The notes under the pieces: model-generated
Told to the model about the DNA's origin: nothing
Databases searched by the model: none
The model's input: only the letters and a program-made list of their open reading frames with translations
Position numbers and translations under genes: made by a program
Assembly: GCF_023555005.1 (NCBI RefSeq)
Contig: NZ_JAMJPJ010000005.1
Location: 109,429-173,428, forward strand
Direction of reading: 5' to 3'
Origin: Halomonas llamarensis
Lineage (GTDB): Bacteria; Pseudomonadota; Gammaproteobacteria; Pseudomonadales; Halomonadaceae
DNA length: 64,000 nt
Shown: positions 17,992 to 26,751 of the stretch, in pieces
Position numbering within the stretch: position 1 is the first letter of the stretch
Layout: each line of letters begins with the position of its first letter

Positions 17992-18543
17992 TTACGATTC
18001 AACTACGCCGCAGGCCACGCGCGCGCCGCCGCCGCCAAGATGAGGCTCATCCGCGTAGGTGTCGCTGCCTGCGTGAACCATCAGGCTGCGGCCCGACATA
18101 TGTTCCATGCTTAAGCGCGGTGCGAGCACCGGCACGTTGGCGTCACCATTTTCATTGACGGTTAGCACCGGTAGATCGCCTAAATGCCCATCAACATAAG
18201 GCCCTTGGTGAGTGCCGGTGTTTTCAGGGTCGTAGTGTCCACCAGCAGACAGCGCGGCTGTCATCTTGCCACTGTCATTCTCTGCCGGTTCGCAGCTGGC
18301 ATTCTGGTGGACGTGAAACCCATGAGCCCCGGGCTCAAGGCCACCTAGTGATGGGGTGAACAGTAAGCCGTATTTGGATTGCTCCAGGGTGACGCTACCG
18401 ATCGACTCGCTAACCCCTTCGGCACTGACTTTGTGCATCTCAACGTCACGCGTTTCATTCGCTTGTGCCGCCGAAGTGGCGAGCAGTAGCGAGGCCGCCA
18501 TAGCGGTGAGTGATGTTGAATAGCGTATAGTTGAATAGCGCAT
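17992..18543 (-). CDS. sodC: Periplasmic Cu/Zn superoxide dismutase
   Basis: Converts superoxide to hydrogen peroxide and oxygen in the periplasm. The 183-residue protein has a signal peptide (SLTAMAASLLLATSAAQA), copper ligands in HGFHVHQNASC, zinc and copper region in GGHYDPENTGTHQGPYVDGHLGDLP, the copper ligand in LMVHAGSDTY, and the conserved C-terminal GGGGARVACGVVE with the disulphide cysteine. The ATG at 18543 has AGGGAGGAAA before it. It is convergent with bfr, placing two oxidative-stress functions side by side. Confidence 0.95.
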   Translation of the reverse strand: MRYSTIRYSTSLTAMAASLLLATSAAQANETRDVEMHKVSAEGVSESIGSVTLEQSKYGLLFTPSLGGLEPGAHGFHVHQNASCEPAENDSGKMTAALSAGGHYDPENTGTHQGPYVDGHLGDLPVLTVNENGDANVPVLAPRLSMEHMSGRSLMVHAGSDTYADEPHLGGGGARVACGVVES

Positions 18544-18702
18544 AAAAATTTCCTCCCTAATCCATGGAAACGCAGTACTAGCGTTACCCATTTAAAGTAG
18601 CTGTCACTAAGCAGCTCTGCCATCTAATCCGGTTGATGACATCTCGCTTTCAAGCCGCGACAATAGCGCTCTGTTTTCATCAAGCGCTTCGCGGGGAACG
18701 CT

Positions 18703-19476
18703 ATGTCGCCACTCAACATCCTCTATCAGGATGATTATCTCGTCGCGGTGCATAAGCCTGCGGGGCTTTTAGTTCATCGCTCGGCGTTGGCGCGTGGGGA
18801 AACTGAGTTTTTGCTTCAGCGCCTGCGTAACCAGCTGGGTCAGCGCGTCTATCCGGTTCATCGCTTAGACCGGCCCACCTCGGGCGTGATGGTATTTGCA
18901 CTGTCTTCAGACGTCGCCGCGCGCTTAAGTGAATCCTTTGGCGAGCGCCAAGTGGATAAACGCTATCTGGCTGTGGTGCGCGGTGTTGCCCCTGCTGAGG
19001 TGCGGTTGGATTATCCGCTGCGCGAGGAAGACGGCACACGGCGCAAGGCGGACATGCCCGCCATGCCAGCGATGACCGATATTCGTTGCGTAGACAGCGT
19101 CGAGCTGCCGGTACAAGTGGATCGCTACCCAAAAGCGCGCTATTCGCTGGTGGAAGCCAAGCCATTGACCGGGCGGCGCCACCAAATTCGCCGCCATCTT
19201 TCACGGCGCGGTTATCCGGTTATTGGCGATGCCAAGCACGGTAAAAGTGTCCATAACCACTTTTTTGCTGAAAAGTTGGGGGCACCACGTTTGTTGCTGG
19301 CTGCCACCTACTTAGCTTTCGATCATCCAATGGGGGAAAAGCGTATACAGCTGAGTTGTGCACTTGATGACACGATGACAGCGTTATTTCATCATCTCGG
19401 CTGGGTAGGGCACTTGCCCTTGGATAGCGTTCGTACGCCGCCCTACATCACGCCTTCAGCCCTTAAAGCGCTATAA
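18703..19476 (+). CDS. truC: tRNA pseudouridine(65) synthase, RluA family
   Basis: RluA-family pseudouridine synthase of 257 residues. It starts directly with the catalytic domain (LNILYQDDYLVAVHKPAGLLVH), without an S4 domain, as TruC does. The catalytic aspartate lies in HRLDRPTSGVMVFA, and RYSLVEAKPLTGRRHQIRRH plus HFFAEKLGAPRLLLAA are characteristic of the TruC branch, which modifies U65 of some tRNAs. The specificity call rests on these motifs and length. It is followed after 12 bases by tcdA, another tRNA modification gene. Confidence 0.9.
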   Translation: MSPLNILYQDDYLVAVHKPAGLLVHRSALARGETEFLLQRLRNQLGQRVYPVHRLDRPTSGVMVFALSSDVAARLSESFGERQVDKRYLAVVRGVAPAEVRLDYPLREEDGTRRKADMPAMPAMTDIRCVDSVELPVQVDRYPKARYSLVEAKPLTGRRHQIRRHLSRRGYPVIGDAKHGKSVHNHFFAEKLGAPRLLLAATYLAFDHPMGEKRIQLSCALDDTMTALFHHLGWVGHLPLDSVRTPPYITPSALKAL

Positions 19477-19488
19477 AGTGAGCCTGCT

Positions 19489-20367
19489 ATGTCCACCGCC
19501 ACGCCACCAACTTCTCCAACGTCCACAGCTAACGTGGGACTCATCTCGGAAGATTACGATTTTCGCTTTGGCGGGATTCGTCGCCTCTATGATCAGCGTG
19601 CCGCTGAGGCATTTCGCTATGCCCATGTAGTGGTGGTGGGCGTCGGTGGGGTCGGTAGCTGGACAGTTGAAGCGCTGGCGCGCTCGGGCATTGGTAAGCT
19701 GACGCTGATTGATCTGGATGACGTCTGTGTATCCAACGTCAACCGCCAACTCCACGCGTTGGATGGCACCATTGGCAAGCCCAAGGTCGATGTGTTGGCC
19801 GAGCGCTGCCGCTTGATTGCCCCTGAGATTCAGATCGTCGCCGATACGGCCTTCGTCACACCCACTAACCTGGCCGAGCGCATCCCGGATGACGCCGATC
19901 ACGTGGTGGATGCTATCGACAGTGTGATTGCCAAGGCCGCGTTGATCGCCTGGTGTAAGCGGCGCAAAATTCCCATTACCGTGACCGGCGCGGCCGGCGG
20001 GCAAACTGACCCGACGCGTATTCAGGTGGCGGATCTCACTCGCACCGAGCAAGATCCGCTGCTATCCAAAGTTCGCTCGCGGCTGCGTCGGGATTACGGC
20101 TTCTCCCGTAACCCTAAGCGGCGTTTCTCGGTGGAGTGCGTTTATTCTGACGAGCAGCTGGTGTATCCAAGCAGCGACGGCGAAGTCTGCCTGCAAAAGC
20201 CCAGCAGTGGTGAGGTCACGCGGTTGGACTGTGCCTCGGGCTTTGGTGCTGCGACTTTTTTGACCGGCACCTTTGGCTTCGTCGCCGCCTCAAAAGTGCT
20301 GGAGCGCCTTGCCAAAAAAGCCAACCAGCCTGCCGCCGCCAACGCAACCCAAAAGGAAACCGAATGA
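19489..20367 (+). CDS. tcdA: tRNA t6A dehydratase (cyclic t6A formation), E1-like
   Basis: E1/ThiF-like ATP-dependent enzyme that cyclises threonylcarbamoyladenosine at position 37 of ANN-decoding tRNAs. The nucleotide-binding glycine motif VGVGGVGSWTVEALARSGIG and the following LIDLDDVCVSNVNRQ are intact; DAIDSVIAKAALI and the SSGEVTRLDCASGFGAATF-like C-terminal part match the CsdL/TcdA family. Length 292 against 268 in E. coli, the excess being N-terminal threonine/proline-rich sequence. It overlaps the DUF1653 gene by 4 bases. Confidence 0.94.
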   Translation: MSTATPPTSPTSTANVGLISEDYDFRFGGIRRLYDQRAAEAFRYAHVVVVGVGGVGSWTVEALARSGIGKLTLIDLDDVCVSNVNRQLHALDGTIGKPKVDVLAERCRLIAPEIQIVADTAFVTPTNLAERIPDDADHVVDAIDSVIAKAALIAWCKRRKIPITVTGAAGGQTDPTRIQVADLTRTEQDPLLSKVRSRLRRDYGFSRNPKRRFSVECVYSDEQLVYPSSDGEVCLQKPSSGEVTRLDCASGFGAATFLTGTFGFVAASKVLERLAKKANQPAAANATQKETE

Positions 20368-20582
20368 CCACGCCCGTTCCCGGCATTTACCGCCATTACA
20401 AAGGCAGCCTCTACGAAGTGCTTGGCACTGCTCAGCACAGCGAAAATGAAGAGCCGCTGGTTGTGTATCGCGCCCTGTATGGCGACTACGGTCTCTGGGT
20501 GCGCCCGCTGGAGATGTTTATCGAAACGGTGACCAAAGAGGGTCGCACCCAGCCGCGTTTTGCGTTGGAGAAGGCGTTTTAA
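20364..20582 (+). CDS. DUF1653 protein
   Basis: A 72-residue protein of the DUF1653 family: PGIYRHYKGSLYEVLGTAQHS, VVYRALYGDYGLWVRPLEMF are the family's core. Biochemical role unknown. It begins within the tcdA stop (ATGA overlap), so it is translationally coupled to a tRNA modification gene. It is convergent with the TpsB gene 23 bases away. Confidence 0.88.
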   Translation: MTTPVPGIYRHYKGSLYEVLGTAQHSENEEPLVVYRALYGDYGLWVRPLEMFIETVTKEGRTQPRFALEKAF

Positions 20583-20605
20583 GCCTTGCGTAGCAACGCC
20601 TTCAT

Positions 20606-22231
20606 TTAGAAAGCATAACGTGCTGAAAACCAAAAGCGCGGGTCTTTTTGCTCATCCTGAGAGGCGGCGTCGTCGGTGGTTTGAGTCGCTACCGCCGTAT
20701 CCAGGGACCAGTTATCTTGCGTGTAACGAACACCCATACCGCAACCCGCCAGTGTTTTACTGGTTTCGTCGGCAAAGCCTTGGCGAGCGCCATGGTCATA
20801 AAAGACGTAGGGGCTCAATTCAGGTGTGGCCTGATAGCGCACTTCTAACTGGGTAAGCCATACGCGGCTACCGTTGACTTCGCCCTGCGGGTAAGCTCTC
20901 ACGCCACGGGCGCCGCCCAGGCTCATGCCCTGTGAGGAGTCTAAAAGTTTATCGGCCCATTGGATATCGCCACGGGCCAGCAGTGAGAATCCATTGCCAA
21001 GGCTTTGCAGGCGTGAAAGGCGCACATTTGTCTTGGTATAGCCCCCGTCCACTTGTCCGTTGGCTTGATTATTGATGTGTCCGCTTTGCAATCGGGCCTC
21101 GCCAAACGTCACACCGCCCTGACCAAGAGAATCTCGATGGTCAAATTGCAGTGCCAACGGCCAGCTATGCCCGTAACGCTTCTGATAGCTGACCCCTTCA
21201 AAACGATCATTTAATTCAGTGTACTCTCCGCCAAAAGACGCTGTCAGGTTGGTTTGCTGCTGGCGAATAAGCGGGTAGCTCAAGGTGAGGTTGCTGGTAT
21301 CCGCCGTGCCGGTAAAACCGTTAAACGGTGAGCGAAGATCATACTCGTTGCGTGCATAAGCGACTTCTGCCCGCCAGCCCTGGTAGCCGACAGGTAAAGA
21401 ATAGGCCAAGCGGCCGAGCCACAAATCTTCTTCTGAGTAGAGGGCTGTCACGCTCAGTTCGTCGCCAACGTTCAACAGGCGGTTGGCTTGAACACCCACT
21501 GTCGCACGCCCTTCACCAGAAGAGCGACTGCCATGGTTATCCGCGCCCACATAGCCTTGTAGGCGATCGCCTGCCGCTACCTCGGTAACCAAATCACCGG
21601 TACCCGAGGCTTCACCCGGGCGCATCACCGGGGTGACGTTGATGCCCGGTAAATCGCCTAGCAGTAGGGCGGTGCGTTCGAGCGTGTCGCCCTGAATGAC
21701 GTCGCCTGCGCGAAGACCTGCAAGGTAAGGCGAGAGGCTGTCGACCAGCGCGTCGTCATCGCCCGTAACGGACACCTCACCGTAGTTGCCTTCTACCAGC
21801 TGAATGTCGAGCGTTCCCTGACTAACGTCCTGCCTGGGGAGCATCGCCTGGGCAAACGGATAGCCGTTTTCACGATAAAAACGGCTAACTTCATTGCTGA
21901 TGCGTTGCAGGCCCGCCATGTCGTGCGGTTGTCCGATCATGTCTTGCACCTGCGCTAACAGCGTTGCATCGTCATAGACGGTATTGCCGCTAAACTCGAT
22001 GTCGTTAATGCGAACTTCACGACTCTCAGCATCGCTTTCCGAAAGCGGTGCGCCCTCTAGGTTAATATCGACTGAGGACTCGCGCGGCTGATAGTCCCTT
22101 TCCGGCAGTGAGTCGCGCAGAAGTTGGCCAGCATCCGGGGGCGTTTGCGCATGGCTGGGTAGCGGTAACGAGCCCATTAAGCATACTGCCGTCATGGCGA
22201 CAGAACGCTTAGTCAGTGGGTAATGGCGCAT
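20606..22231 (-). CDS. Two-partner secretion transporter (TpsB, ShlB/FhaC family)
   Basis: Outer-membrane transporter that recognises the TPS domain of a TpsA exoprotein in the periplasm and moves it to the cell surface. The 541-residue protein has a signal peptide ending near PSHAQT, a POTRA domain (about 65-150, INDIEFSGNTVYDD to LDIQLVEGNYGEV), a second periplasmic stretch, and a 16-strand barrel ending in an aromatic residue (ARYAF). The motif LGGARGVRAYPQGEVNGSR fits the FhaC/ShlB loop-6 VRGY-type region. Its ATG overlaps the stop of the first tpsA gene by one base (TAATG). As the only TpsB in view it probably serves both exoproteins. Confidence 0.93.
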   Translation of the reverse strand: MRHYPLTKRSVAMTAVCLMGSLPLPSHAQTPPDAGQLLRDSLPERDYQPRESSVDINLEGAPLSESDAESREVRINDIEFSGNTVYDDATLLAQVQDMIGQPHDMAGLQRISNEVSRFYRENGYPFAQAMLPRQDVSQGTLDIQLVEGNYGEVSVTGDDDALVDSLSPYLAGLRAGDVIQGDTLERTALLLGDLPGINVTPVMRPGEASGTGDLVTEVAAGDRLQGYVGADNHGSRSSGEGRATVGVQANRLLNVGDELSVTALYSEEDLWLGRLAYSLPVGYQGWRAEVAYARNEYDLRSPFNGFTGTADTSNLTLSYPLIRQQQTNLTASFGGEYTELNDRFEGVSYQKRYGHSWPLALQFDHRDSLGQGGVTFGEARLQSGHINNQANGQVDGGYTKTNVRLSRLQSLGNGFSLLARGDIQWADKLLDSSQGMSLGGARGVRAYPQGEVNGSRVWLTQLEVRYQATPELSPYVFYDHGARQGFADETSKTLAGCGMGVRYTQDNWSLDTAVATQTTDDAASQDEQKDPRFWFSARYAF

Positions 22232-25200
22232 TATTCCTCCCCCTCATCGTCGTCATTCAGGACGGTATTGATGCCGTTGCCGATAATCGCGATACCGCCG
22301 GGCAGCAGGTTGTTGCCGTTGGGTAGTTCGTTGACTTGACGCATTCGTTCCTCTTGTTCGCGTGACGATGCCGCTTGAAGTGTCTGGTTTACGGCAGCAT
22401 CAATACTGGCACTAGGCTCAGGCTGTGGTTCCGGCTCGGGCTGTGGTTCCGGCTCGGGCTGTGGTTCGGGCTCAGGCTGTGGTTCGGGCTCAGGCTGTGG
22501 TTCGGGCTCAGGCTGTGGTTCCGGCTCGGGCTGTGGTTCCGGCTCGGGCTGTGGTTCGGGCTCAGGCTGTGGTTCGGGCTCGGGCTCGGGCTCCGGCTGT
22601 GGTTCGGGCTCGGGTTCAGGCTCAGGCTCTGGTTCGGGTTCCGGTGCTGGAGGTGGTGGCGCTGGGCGGGCGTTAATCGATAGTTCGCCTTCAACAAAGT
22701 CGATGGCGTAATTGGGGTTTTGCGTGTTGTTTAGATCCCCCTGCAGAATGGCGTAATCGCCTAAACCTTCCCCCTGTTCGCGGTTCAGGTCGCCAGCGAG
22801 GGTGTCATTGCCTACCAAGTTGCCGTCGGTGATCTGCCAAGTGAACGTTGGGTCGGCATTGCCTTGGGTTTTGCGCTGGTTGTCGGCGGCGACGGTAATG
22901 GGGCGTGGGTTGACGGTAATCTCCCCGTTGCCATACTCAAAATAGTAATCCCCTGCAGTGCCGCTGTTGAACTGTGAATCAAGCACATCGGACTCATCAT
23001 AGGTGTAGGTGCCGACATTGGTAGTGTTGTTGAATCTCAGATCGACACCAGACGAGCCGGGCCCATCGAGACTGATGCTATTCAGAGCATTGTCGTTGGC
23101 GCCATAAGTTTTGCTGGTATCCGTGTCGTCTAAGCGAACGTAATAATCGTAGGCGCTGTCATCCAGGGTCTTGAGAACCATATAGCCGTCATTATTACCG
23201 GCGCGGGATTTGCCCCAGACATCGGCAAAGTCCCAACCGGCGTCGATGAAGGTAAAGGGATCCTGCATCTCGGCGGTGGTCAGGCCATGGACGTTATCGG
23301 ATTGATTGTTAGCATCGTCACCAATGCCATCCGACTGTTCGGTGGTATCAATGTCCCAGAAAGAAGCATTGATATTTCCGGTGCTGCTGTTGAAGCCCAC
23401 TAGCCCACCCACGGTAGGACCAGAGTCACCATCGTTGACAAGGCCGGTGGCGTAGCTGTTGCTAACCTCGGCGATAAGGTTGCGTCCCACCAGCCCGCCG
23501 ACGTTGCCACTGCCCGTCACGCTGCCGGTGGCGTAGCTGTTGATGATCGTGGAGCTGGAGATGCTGTCCCCCACCAGCCCGCCGACTTCGTCTTGGCCAG
23601 TCACGCTCCCGCCTTCCAGCCCGATGTTGCGGATGGTTGCACCGTCTGTGCGGCCGAATAACCCCTGATAGTCTTCATTAGGCCGATTGATGATCAGGCC
23701 GCTAATGGTATGGCCCAGGCCGTCGAAATCTCCGTTGAAGAGGGTGCTAACATCCCCGATCGGCACCCAGCCTTCTCCACTGTTGGCCAGGGTGCTGCCA
23801 TTATCGACCTGCTCAGCGTAGCCGGTTGAGTTGCTGTCAAGGTCGTTGGCGAGTGCAAACTCGTAGTTGTCGTCGACAACTTCATTGATGTTCTGGAGCT
23901 GGTTCCAGTCGGTGATGGAGTAGGGTGAGCCATCGGCGCCGCTTTGCTTTCCATCGGTCAAACCACCCCAGCCGCCCTCGAAGAGGGTCTCGGTCTTGGC
24001 ATCAATATCTTCTTCGCGGGTGACGCCCGTCAGATAAGGCAGGCCTTCACCCACTTCATAGCCTTCAACAGTGTCGCCGCCACTCCCGGGGAATGACCAG
24101 ATAATTTCACTCCACCCCGCCGCCGTGAAGGTGGTGGCATCCTGCATCTCGGCGGTGGTTTTGCCTTTGCCACCATCGCTACCGTTCTGCTCGGTGGTAT
24201 CGGTGTCCCAGAAGGAGGCGCTGACCTCCCCGTTGCTGAAGCCAATGAGCCCGCCCACATCAGTGCCAGATTCACCATTGTTGACAAGGCCGGTGGCGTA
24301 GCTGTTGCTGACTTTTGCTGAGGACGTGTTGCTCCCCACTAGACCGCCGACGTTGCCGTCGCCGTTGTGGGTAACGTTGCTGGTGGCGAAGCTGTTGCTG
24401 ACCTTGGCTAAGATCAAGTTACTTCCCACCAACCCGCCGACGCTGCCGCCGCCCTCCACACTGCTGATGGCGTAACTGTTGCTGACTGTGGAGCGACTGC
24501 GGTTAAACCCCACCAGCCCGCCGACTGCATTCCTGCCTGTCACATTGCCGGTGGCGTAGCTATCGCTAACCGTGGAGGAGTCGTCGTTATGCCCCACCAG
24601 CCCGCCGTAGTTGTTGCCGTTGCCCTTCACATTGCCGGTGGCGTAGCTGTTGCTGACCGTGGAAGAGTCGTCGTTACGCCCCACGAGCCCGCCGACGTTT
24701 TTACTACCTTCTAAGCTGCCGTCCGGCCCACCCGGCCCACCCGGCCCACCCGGCCCACCTGGCGCGCCGACCGGGCCCCTGCCCGTAACGCTGCCCGTGG
24801 CGTAGCTGTTGCTTACCGTGGAGGAGTCGTTATGCCCCACCAGCCCGCCGACTGAACTTTTGGCCGTCACGCTGACGTTTTCCAGCCCGATGTTGCGGAT
24901 GGTTGCGCCATCTGTGCGGCCGAACAGCCCCTGATTGTCGGCAATATGCCGATTGATGGTCAGGTCGCTGATGGTATGGCCCAGGCCGTCGAAGGTACCT
25001 GTAAAGCTGTTAGAGGAATCTCCAATGGGCTCGAAGCCTTCATTACCGTTCCAACCCGACGTGTCGCTGGCATCATCGATATTGGCGCCGAGAACGTAGT
25101 TCCCAGAGCGGCCACCATTGATGCCCTGGAGGTCATTACTGGTTGTACTGCCTTCGTTGCCGAGTTCGGTGATGATGGTGTAGTCGACGGTGGTGCCGCT

Positions 25201-26652
25201 ACTGCCGAGTGTCGTTGAGAAGTTGCCGTCGTCAGGCAGGTTGACGGGAGCGTTGACGGCGTAGGTGGCCTCGGTGCCATTAATCTCGCCGTTGTTGGAA
25301 CCCTGGCCGTATTCCAATGCCAGCCCGCCGCCCTTGGTAGCGGTCAGTTCTTGGTTGATCTCGATGTTGCGGTAGGCCGAGAGGGTGAGGGTGCTGCCTT
25401 CCCACTCGATGCTGTCGTTGACGAAGATATCGCCTTCACCGCTGGAGTCGCCGTCGCCGCAGTCGTTTGTTACCGTGCAGTCCACCTCGCCATTGGTGGT
25501 CTTAATTTTGACGCCATTGTTCTCCAGCGCCGTCCCAAGCTGGTCGCCAGTGATATCGCCGTTGCTATCGGCAATCGTAAAGTCATACGGGTCGATCAAC
25601 CACTCGCCGGTTTGGCCGTCATCGGCGCGAGTGGTAACGGTCGCTTCGTCCATAATGCTGACTTTGGCCGCACTGGTTTCCACAAACCCGCCGTCGCCGC
25701 CATCCGGTGCCGAGGCATCCAGCGTACCGGCTACTCGTGTCTCACCACTTTGCATATCTCCCATTAGCCAGATTTCACCCTGCTCATTTTCGGCAAGGGT
25801 GCGGGCCTGGGTGGTGCCGGTGTGGTTGATCACGCTAGCGGCAAGGTCGCCTGCGGCTTTGACGGTCAGATAAACCCGGCCGCCGTCGGCCTGGATGGCA
25901 CCGCCTTGCTCGATGTAGGTGTCGAGCTGGGCTTCTTCGACTTCGATTTTGATGGGGCCACCCATATCCAGGGTGACACGGCTGCCCGCGCCCATCATCA
26001 CATCACCGCGGGGTGCACTGATGCTGCTTTCATTGATAATTTCGGTGGCGATTAGCGCGATGTAGCCTTCGTCGGCGGCGCGGATATTGCCCTGGTTAAT
26101 AATCGCGCTGCTGCTATTGCCCTCAAAAGTAAAATCGCCCGCCATAAAATCATCGGGGCTGATGTCCAGGGTAGAGGCGACGAGCCCACCTACATCTACC
26201 TGGGCGGTGTCGCCAAACACAATGCCGTTGGGGTTAACCAGAAACACCTGACCGTTGGCCTCAATCGCCCCGCGAATTTGCGAGAGCTGATCGCCGGTGA
26301 CGCGGTTGAGCGCCGCGGCATCGCGGCCGGGCTGGTTGAAGGTGACACGGCTGCTTTCATCCACCGAGAAATCGTCCCAGTCAATCGCCATGCGCTCACT
26401 GTTTTGGTTGATGCGCATCGCGTTGCCGGACTGCTCAATGCTGCCGCTACCGGCACGGATCTCACCACCCGAGGGCAGGCCGCTGGCAAAAGCGCTAAGG
26501 GGCAGCAGCACGATGCTCCCGGCGGTCAACGACGCCAGTGTGCCAACGACGCCTGAACGGCGTGATGATTTACTGTGGCGTTTAACGTTTTCAGGCGCGA
26601 CGTGCCACTGCCCTCGGGCCGCGTTCCAAACGGTGCGGTAGATGCGGTTCAT
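22231..26652 (-). CDS. TpsA exoprotein 1 (FHA-type adhesin, GLUG and MBG repeats)
   Basis: A 1473-residue secreted exoprotein. The extended signal peptide [20 protein letters not shown] is of the ESPR type. It is followed by a haemagglutination-type TPS domain (about 55-300: [38 protein letters not shown]), then a passenger with many GLUG-like repeats ([17 protein letters not shown]), an MBG-type domain ([16 protein letters not shown]), a Pro-Glu-Gln linker about 75 residues long, and an acidic tail. A collagen-like GGPGGPGGP insertion lies within one GLUG repeat. The first 370 residues are almost the same as those of the second exoprotein. It is probably a surface adhesin exported by the adjacent TpsB; ligand unknown. 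Confidence 0.9.
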   Translation of the reverse strand: MNRIYRTVWNAARGQWHVAPENVKRHSKSSRRSGVVGTLASLTAGSIVLLPLSAFASGLPSGGEIRAGSGSIEQSGNAMRINQNSERMAIDWDDFSVDESSRVTFNQPGRDAAALNRVTGDQLSQIRGAIEANGQVFLVNPNGIVFGDTAQVDVGGLVASTLDISPDDFMAGDFTFEGNSSSAIINQGNIRAADEGYIALIATEIINESSISAPRGDVMMGAGSRVTLDMGGPIKIEVEEAQLDTYIEQGGAIQADGGRVYLTVKAAGDLAASVINHTGTTQARTLAENEQGEIWLMGDMQSGETRVAGTLDASAPDGGDGGFVETSAAKVSIMDEATVTTRADDGQTGEWLIDPYDFTIADSNGDITGDQLGTALENNGVKIKTTNGEVDCTVTNDCGDGDSSGEGDIFVNDSIEWEGSTLTLSAYRNIEINQELTATKGGGLALEYGQGSNNGEINGTEATYAVNAPVNLPDDGNFSTTLGSSGTTVDYTIITELGNEGSTTSNDLQGINGGRSGNYVLGANIDDASDTSGWNGNEGFEPIGDSSNSFTGTFDGLGHTISDLTINRHIADNQGLFGRTDGATIRNIGLENVSVTAKSSVGGLVGHNDSSTVSNSYATGSVTGRGPVGAPGGPGGPGGPGGPDGSLEGSKNVGGLVGRNDDSSTVSNSYATGNVKGNGNNYGGLVGHNDDSSTVSDSYATGNVTGRNAVGGLVGFNRSRSTVSNSYAISSVEGGGSVGGLVGSNLILAKVSNSFATSNVTHNGDGNVGGLVGSNTSSAKVSNSYATGLVNNGESGTDVGGLIGFSNGEVSASFWDTDTTEQNGSDGGKGKTTAEMQDATTFTAAGWSEIIWSFPGSGGDTVEGYEVGEGLPYLTGVTREEDIDAKTETLFEGGWGGLTDGKQSGADGSPYSITDWNQLQNINEVVDDNYEFALANDLDSNSTGYAEQVDNGSTLANSGEGWVPIGDVSTLFNGDFDGLGHTISGLIINRPNEDYQGLFGRTDGATIRNIGLEGGSVTGQDEVGGLVGDSISSSTIINSYATGSVTGSGNVGGLVGRNLIAEVSNSYATGLVNDGDSGPTVGGLVGFNSSTGNINASFWDIDTTEQSDGIGDDANNQSDNVHGLTTAEMQDPFTFIDAGWDFADVWGKSRAGNNDGYMVLKTLDDSAYDYYVRLDDTDTSKTYGANDNALNSISLDGPGSSGVDLRFNNTTNVGTYTYDESDVLDSQFNSGTAGDYYFEYGNGEITVNPRPITVAADNQRKTQGNADPTFTWQITDGNLVGNDTLAGDLNREQGEGLGDYAILQGDLNNTQNPNYAIDFVEGELSINARPAPPPPAPEPEPEPEPEPEPEPQPEPEPEPEPQPEPEPQPEPEPQPEPEPQPEPEPQPEPEPQPEPEPQPEPEPQPEPEPQPEPSASIDAAVNQTLQAASSREQEERMRQVNELPNGNNLLPGGIAIIGNGINTVLNDDDEGEE
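22415..22645 (-). repeat. Pro-Glu/Gln-encoding microsatellite in tpsA1
   Basis: A run of short, near-identical units (mostly GGCTGTGGTTC plus variants on the plus strand) encodes alternating PEPQPE residues just before the acidic C-terminal tail. The repeat is likely unstable in copy number. Similar arrays occur in tpsA2 and in the FecR-domain gene. Confidence 0.85.
24715..24785 (-). repeat. Collagen-like GGP insertion in tpsA1
   Basis: Four consecutive 9-base units of the type GGCCCACCC encode GGP triplets ([18 protein letters not shown]) in the middle of a GLUG repeat of exoprotein 1. The corresponding position in neighbouring repeats has no such insertion. Confidence 0.7.
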
Positions 26653-26735
26653 AATCCCCTGGCCTTTATCGGTAATAGTTTTTTACTAGCCTACGCGTTG
26701 GTAAAGGGGGCTTCTTCCACTCAGCGCTACACTTG
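25550..26735 (-). repeat. Duplicated block, copy 1 (5' part of tpsA1 and its promoter)
   Basis: This 1.2-kb block, covering the upstream region and codons for the signal peptide and TPS domain of exoprotein 1, is nearly identical to 30521-31706 in exoprotein 2. Long stretches match base for base, including the non-coding leader. It indicates recent duplication or gene conversion and could recombine to fuse the two genes. Confidence 0.85.
26714..26735 (-). promoter_or_regulatory. Shared 22-bp promoter motif, copy before tpsA1
   Basis: Read on the minus strand, the core GTGTAGCGCTGAGTGGAAG lies 61 bases before the tpsA1 start. The same motif, one base different at most, precedes tpsA2 and the Slam-like gene at almost the same distance. 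A possible -10 element (TAGGCT) lies 19 bases downstream, with no good -35, as expected for an activator-dependent promoter. Confidence 0.55.
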
Positions 26736-26751
26736 TTGTGATCACAGTCTT

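Noticed and set aside
22375..22697. Long open frames on both strands rich in Leu/Trp/Phe or Ser/Pro over the Pro-Glu repeat of tpsA1
   Set aside because: They are by-products of the GC-rich microsatellite; the repeats lack stops in several frames. Only the frame continuing from the TPS domain has a start, signal peptide and domains.
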